Assembly (NCBI GenBank): GCA_004357435.1 | Contig: SMVS01000002.1 | Coordinates: 1 to 9,569 of the forward strand | Length of the DNA stretch: 9,569 nt | Source of the DNA: Nitrospina sp. | GTDB taxonomy: Bacteria > Nitrospinota > Nitrospinia > Nitrospinales > Nitrospinaceae | Direction: 5' to 3' | Made by a program: the position numbers and the translations under genes | Part shown: positions 7,339 through 9,569 of the stretch, in pieces | Layout: the number at the start of each line of letters is the position of its first letter | Position numbering within the stretch: the stretch's first letter is position 1 | The notes under the pieces: generated by a model | What the model saw: only the letters and a program-made list of their open reading frames with translations | Databases searched by the model: none | Told to the model about the DNA's origin: nothing

Positions 7339-7369
7339 ATGACATATCCTAATAACTAGGACATGTCAT
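7339..7369 (-). promoter_or_regulatory. 31-bp near-perfect palindrome, candidate operator over the nrdJ promoter
   Basis: The arms ATGACATATCCTA (7339-7351) and TAGGACATGTCAT (7357-7369) are complementary at 12 of 13 positions around a 5-base spacer. On the minus strand the same bases give a promoter-like pair: ATGACA (7369-7364, five of six to the -35 consensus), 17 bp, then TATGTC (7346-7341, a poor -10). If that is the promoter, transcription would begin near 7333 with a leader of about 47 bases, and a protein bound to the palindrome would block it. It does not match the NrdR box consensus as I know it. The hairpin has no T tract on either strand, so it is not a terminator. Confidence 0.55.
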
Positions 7370-7820
7370 CATTGGGCTGAGCCGTAAAAACCTGCCAATA
7401 ATATTGATTCCTGAAAAGTGTTTTATTCGGACCAGGCCGAACTCATTAAATTTCAAGGTCGTAACCCCCTACCAACAACAATAGATGGTACTGACACTGC
7501 TACCATACCACTAGATATGGGGTTGTCAAAGCAAAATATTCCTCAATTATCGCCCGAAGATAAAACCGGTTTAGGCATAAGGAGTTAGACGACAACCTGT
7601 TTAAAATCCAATAGATAGCCCCTATCAGAGGTAAAAATAGCAGGACCGGAAAAGGTTGATTTTCAGCCCGATTTCACGGGCAACATGAATATCGGCCAAC
7701 CGGGGCCTGTGCGGCACGGGCAAACCACCCTGAATCCCTTGATAATCCTGCTGATACAGGTGGCACCACCGGCAGACCCCCATGGGACGCGGGAGAGCAC
7801 CTTAGGCACTCAAAAACACC
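7370..7820. other. Rest of the nrdJ upstream intergenic region
   Basis: Most of this stretch, especially 7370-7620, is richer in A and T than the surrounding genes and holds no convincing gene. Small inverted repeats are present: ATGGTA/TACCAT (7485-7490, 7501-7506) nested inside AACCCC/GGGGTT (7463-7468, 7519-7524), and GCCCG/CGGGC around 7667-7682. They could form a small folded RNA, but none matches an RNA family I know. No cobalamin riboswitch was found on the nrdJ strand. No clear terminator follows the transglutaminase gene. One doubtful short ORF is listed separately. Confidence 0.5.
7625..7783 (-). CDS. Doubtful 52-codon ORF with a CxxCH motif
   Basis: An ATG at 7783 opens 52 codons ending in TGA, 37 bases after the stop of the transglutaminase gene on the same strand. 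The product begins MGVCRWCHLYQQDYQG and has CRWCH at residues 4-8, which fits the CxxCH pattern of heme c attachment, but there is no signal peptide before it, so this may be chance. The middle (LADIHVAREIGLKI) looks protein-like. The only ribosome-binding-like sequence, AAGGTG, is about 14 bases away. The frame is open upstream for six more codons to a TAA. It could be a small gene, a decayed gene fragment, or noise; base composition is more gene-like than the AT-rich DNA after it. Confidence 0.22.
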   Translation of the reverse strand: MGVCRWCHLYQQDYQGIQGGLPVPHRPRLADIHVAREIGLKINLFRSCYFYL

Positions 7821-9263
7821 TTATTTTTCAATGATTTTAATACCTACGATGCCGATGAACTCGGTCAACTTGAGAGCGCCCTCATTATTGCCTTCGGAGA
7901 GCTTGATATGCGTGGCATCGACCCGGTCCTGGCCGAATGTGGGGTCCAGGGCCCGCCATTCGCCGACCCAGACCTCAGGCCAGGCATGATAGACAAACCC
8001 TTTAAATTCATTGGAATAGACCAGTCCATTGACCACCTTGGTGGGAATCCCAGCGGCCCGGGCGATGGCGGTGAACAGGTTGGTGTGCGATTGGCACTCA
8101 CCTTTGCGATCGTGCAGGGCGTCGAGTGCGGTGAACGCATCCACCAGCACTTTTTCCATATTCTGGTAAACCCAGTGGTTGATCTTGAGGGCGGCCCGCC
8201 AGGCATCCGTTTCACTCGCAACCACTTCCCGCATCAAAGCCCGGATCATGGGATGCCGCGATTGGATTTGTGACGTCTCCTCCAGCAGAGACGGGTTCTC
8301 CGCCAGTTGCAATGGCAAGAGGGCAGACCGCGCCGGGCGGTTAACTTCCCGCTGAACCACGAGGGTGGTGGTGAAAGTCCCCTGCTTGGTTTTCACGGTT
8401 TTGAGGACGGTTTGACGATGGTCCTGCGGCACCGAATCGACCTGGGCGAGACGCGACACCTCAATTTTCAAGCGGTCTTGGTGGAAGGAGTTCGTAATCG
8501 GACGATCGATCTCGACCAGACTGAGCGTGATAAAACTGCTGACCGACAGCGCGTGCGGACCCATATCACGCGCCTTGGCCTCCGGTTCTTTTCTCGACTC
8601 AAACCCCTGGACGCTGACCTCGCGCAGAACGGACCCGTCCGGCGCGACCCACAGCGTGGTTTGAAACCCGGCGTATTCCTGTTGCACGACAAACGTTTCC
8701 ACCTGTTTGCCCTCAAAGGAAAAGGCTTCCTTGCGCAAAACGCGGTAACTCATCGGGGCGAAAGTCTGGAAAGACTCGATGAACAGATTGAAGCTTCCCT
8801 GGCGGCCGACTTTCAGCCCTCGTTCCAGAATATTAAGCCAGACGGTGGAAGCCGGAACCGTGCCGGGCGGAAACGGTAAAGTCTTTTTTTTGTAAAAACC
8901 GCGGGTGGTCACTTCATAAATCAGTTGATCGCCTGCCACCCGGCCTTCAATTTTTTGCCGTTTGCCCATGAGTTCCTGCAGGAGGGAAAACCGTATCAGC
9001 TGGAGGTCGTGGGTCAGCTCGGTTTCTTGAGTGATCGAAGTCTTTTGCACCGCGCCACCCGCTTCCAGCCGGAAAAACACCTGGGTGTTCACGCGGATGG
9101 ACTTAGGGCCGACCTCGACCCGGGCGTGGTTGAACCCCAGCTTCTGGCCCATGAAGTAGGAGCTCGACCAGTCCTCCCGGTCGGTCACAGCCGACGCCGG
9201 AGCCACCGCACCAACGGTAGCTGTCAAAAACAGGGCAATAATTTTCCCCCAGGCAAGCTTCAT
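7821..9263 (-). CDS. Exported transglutaminase-like (cysteine protease fold) protein
   Basis: The 480-residue product has a Sec signal peptide: MKLAWGK, a hydrophobic core to about 20, and an APASA cleavage site after Ala25, so it should act in the periplasm. The C-terminal third is a transglutaminase-like domain (about 340-450): an RALMREVV...INHWVYQNM lead-in, the catalytic cysteine in KGECQSHTNLF (Cys390), ARAAGIPTKVVNGLVY (401-416), the catalytic histidine in YHAWPEVWV (His426) and the aspartate in LDPTFGQ (Asp440). All three triad positions are intact. In bacteria such domains are mostly thought to cut or rearrange amide bonds; the substrate here is unknown. The first 300 residues are beta-rich with no family I can name. 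GGAT a few bases before the ATG is the only ribosome-binding candidate. It is divergent from guaB, with 136 bases between the starts. Confidence 0.88.
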   Translation of the reverse strand: MKLAWGKIIALFLTATVGAVAPASAVTDREDWSSSYFMGQKLGFNHARVEVGPKSIRVNTQVFFRLEAGGAVQKTSITQETELTHDLQLIRFSLLQELMGKRQKIEGRVAGDQLIYEVTTRGFYKKKTLPFPPGTVPASTVWLNILERGLKVGRQGSFNLFIESFQTFAPMSYRVLRKEAFSFEGKQVETFVVQQEYAGFQTTLWVAPDGSVLREVSVQGFESRKEPEAKARDMGPHALSVSSFITLSLVEIDRPITNSFHQDRLKIEVSRLAQVDSVPQDHRQTVLKTVKTKQGTFTTTLVVQREVNRPARSALLPLQLAENPSLLEETSQIQSRHPMIRALMREVVASETDAWRAALKINHWVYQNMEKVLVDAFTALDALHDRKGECQSHTNLFTAIARAAGIPTKVVNGLVYSNEFKGFVYHAWPEVWVGEWRALDPTFGQDRVDATHIKLSEGNNEGALKLTEFIGIVGIKIIEK

Positions 9264-9291
9264 TTATCCAGCTTAACATATCGAGCAGAGG

Positions 9292-9303
9292 GCTTAAATA
9301 AGC
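9292..9303. repeat. Short palindrome between divergent genes
   Basis: GCTTAAATAAGC pairs GCTTA with TAAGC around AA. It lies 29 bases before the transglutaminase-like gene's start and upstream of the candidate guaB promoter, so it could be a small operator, but at 12 bases in AT-rich DNA it may be chance. Confidence 0.25.
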
Positions 9304-9315
9304 TAAAAATAAATG

Positions 9316-9344
9316 TGAAAACGGTCTGGGAGGCGTGCTAATAT
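9316..9344 (+). promoter_or_regulatory. Candidate sigma-70 promoter of guaB
   Basis: GTGAAA (9316-9321, four of six to the -35 consensus), a 17-bp spacer and TAATAT (9339-9344, four of six to -10) form a promoter-like pair. A TG one base before the -10 (TGCTAATAT) makes it an extended -10, which would offset the weak boxes. Transcription would start near 9351, giving a leader of about 50 bases. The leader contains a small hairpin, AGGCC-TCT-GGCCT (9358-9370), without a T tract. Confidence 0.5.
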
Positions 9345-9399
9345 GCCATCTTCACGAAGGCCTCTGGCCTGATAGATTTCACCCCCTAACTGAAGTTCA

Positions 9400-9569
9400 A
9401 TGGCCAAGGATGCACCGGAAACTTACCTGACATTTGACGACGTCCTGCTGTTACCGGGCTATTCCAAAGTCCTGCCCGCCGATGTCGATCTCGCCACCCA
9501 GTTGACCCGTAAAATTCGTTTGAACTGCCCGCTGTTGAGCGCCCCCATGGACACGGTGACGGAGGCCGA
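9400..9569 (+). CDS. guaB: IMP dehydrogenase, N-terminal part (runs off the window)
   Basis: IMP dehydrogenase oxidises IMP to XMP with NAD+, the first committed step of GMP synthesis, in the cytosol. The 56 complete codons visible carry the family's N-terminal signature: YLTFDDVLLLPGYSKVLP, then DLATQLTRKIRLNCPLLSAP and MDTVTEA. These correspond to the start of the catalytic barrel before the CBS pair; the catalytic loop cysteine lies outside the window. The ATG at 9400 places LTFDDVLL at residues 10-17, where bacterial GuaB proteins usually have it. TGAAG about 5 bases before the ATG is the likely weak ribosome binding site. GMP reductase shares the fold, but the LTFDDVLL and SAPMDTVTE matches favour GuaB. 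Confidence 0.95.
   Translation, partial: MAKDAPETYLTFDDVLLLPGYSKVLPADVDLATQLTRKIRLNCPLLSAPMDTVTEA

Noticed and set aside
7376..7398. Plus-strand sequence AGCCGTAAAAACCTGCC, similar to the B12 box of cobalamin riboswitches, close to a B12-dependent enzyme gene
   Set aside because: It is on the strand opposite to nrdJ, needs a one-base insertion and two or more changes to match the box, and none of the other conserved riboswitch segments is near it.
7771..7788. Minus-strand stretch near GGGGGTCTGCC as a possible B12 box in the nrdJ orientation
   Set aside because: Only about 9 of 16 positions agree with the box consensus and it lies nearly 500 bases from the nrdJ start without the other riboswitch elements.
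8307..9341. Plus-strand ORFs opposite the transglutaminase-like gene (8307-8879, 8925-9341)
   Set aside because: No recognisable motifs; the minus-strand frame has a signal peptide and an intact catalytic triad, so it is the real gene.

Overview
The window is from a Gram-negative bacterium of moderately high GC content. Two predicted lipoproteins and one exported protein with a Sec-type signal peptide point to a cell with a periplasm. The housekeeping genes are a long, single-subunit, B12-dependent class II ribonucleotide reductase and the start of guaB. The overall flavour (nrdJ as the visible reductase, TPR and SUMF1-like lipoproteins, a transglutaminase-like exported protein) fits deltaproteobacteria-like or Nitrospinota-like lineages. 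That placement is a tentative inference from gene style, not from any search.

Layout, left to right. (1) 1-714 (+): the 3' part of a class I SAM-dependent methyltransferase whose start lies outside the window. (2) 742-2028 (-): an unrecognised 428-residue protein, convergent with the first, with an N-terminal membrane anchor and a clear internal duplication. (3) 2207-2659 and 3582 (+): a two-gene operon of a TPR lipoprotein and a SUMF1/FGE-fold lipoprotein, joined by a 4-base stop/start overlap. (4) 3588-3628: a strong hairpin between convergent genes, with its T-rich flank on the side that suits nrdJ. (5) 3671-7285 (-): nrdJ. (6) 7286-7820: a 535-base gap holding the nrdJ leader, a near-perfect 31-bp palindrome and one doubtful 52-codon ORF. 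(7) 7821-9263 (-): an exported transglutaminase-like protein. (8) 9264-9399: a divergent promoter region. (9) 9400 to the end (+): the first 56 codons of guaB.

Functionally, nrdJ (deoxyribonucleotide supply) and guaB (GMP synthesis) are both nucleotide-metabolism genes, but they face away from each other and are separated by another gene, so they are not one operon. The TPR/SUMF1 pair probably makes two envelope proteins together. I see no mobile element genes, CRISPR array, rRNA or tRNA. The most notable items are the palindrome overlapping a candidate nrdJ promoter, the gapless two-copy repeat in the unknown membrane protein, and the SUMF1 lipoprotein that has lost both catalytic cysteine positions.
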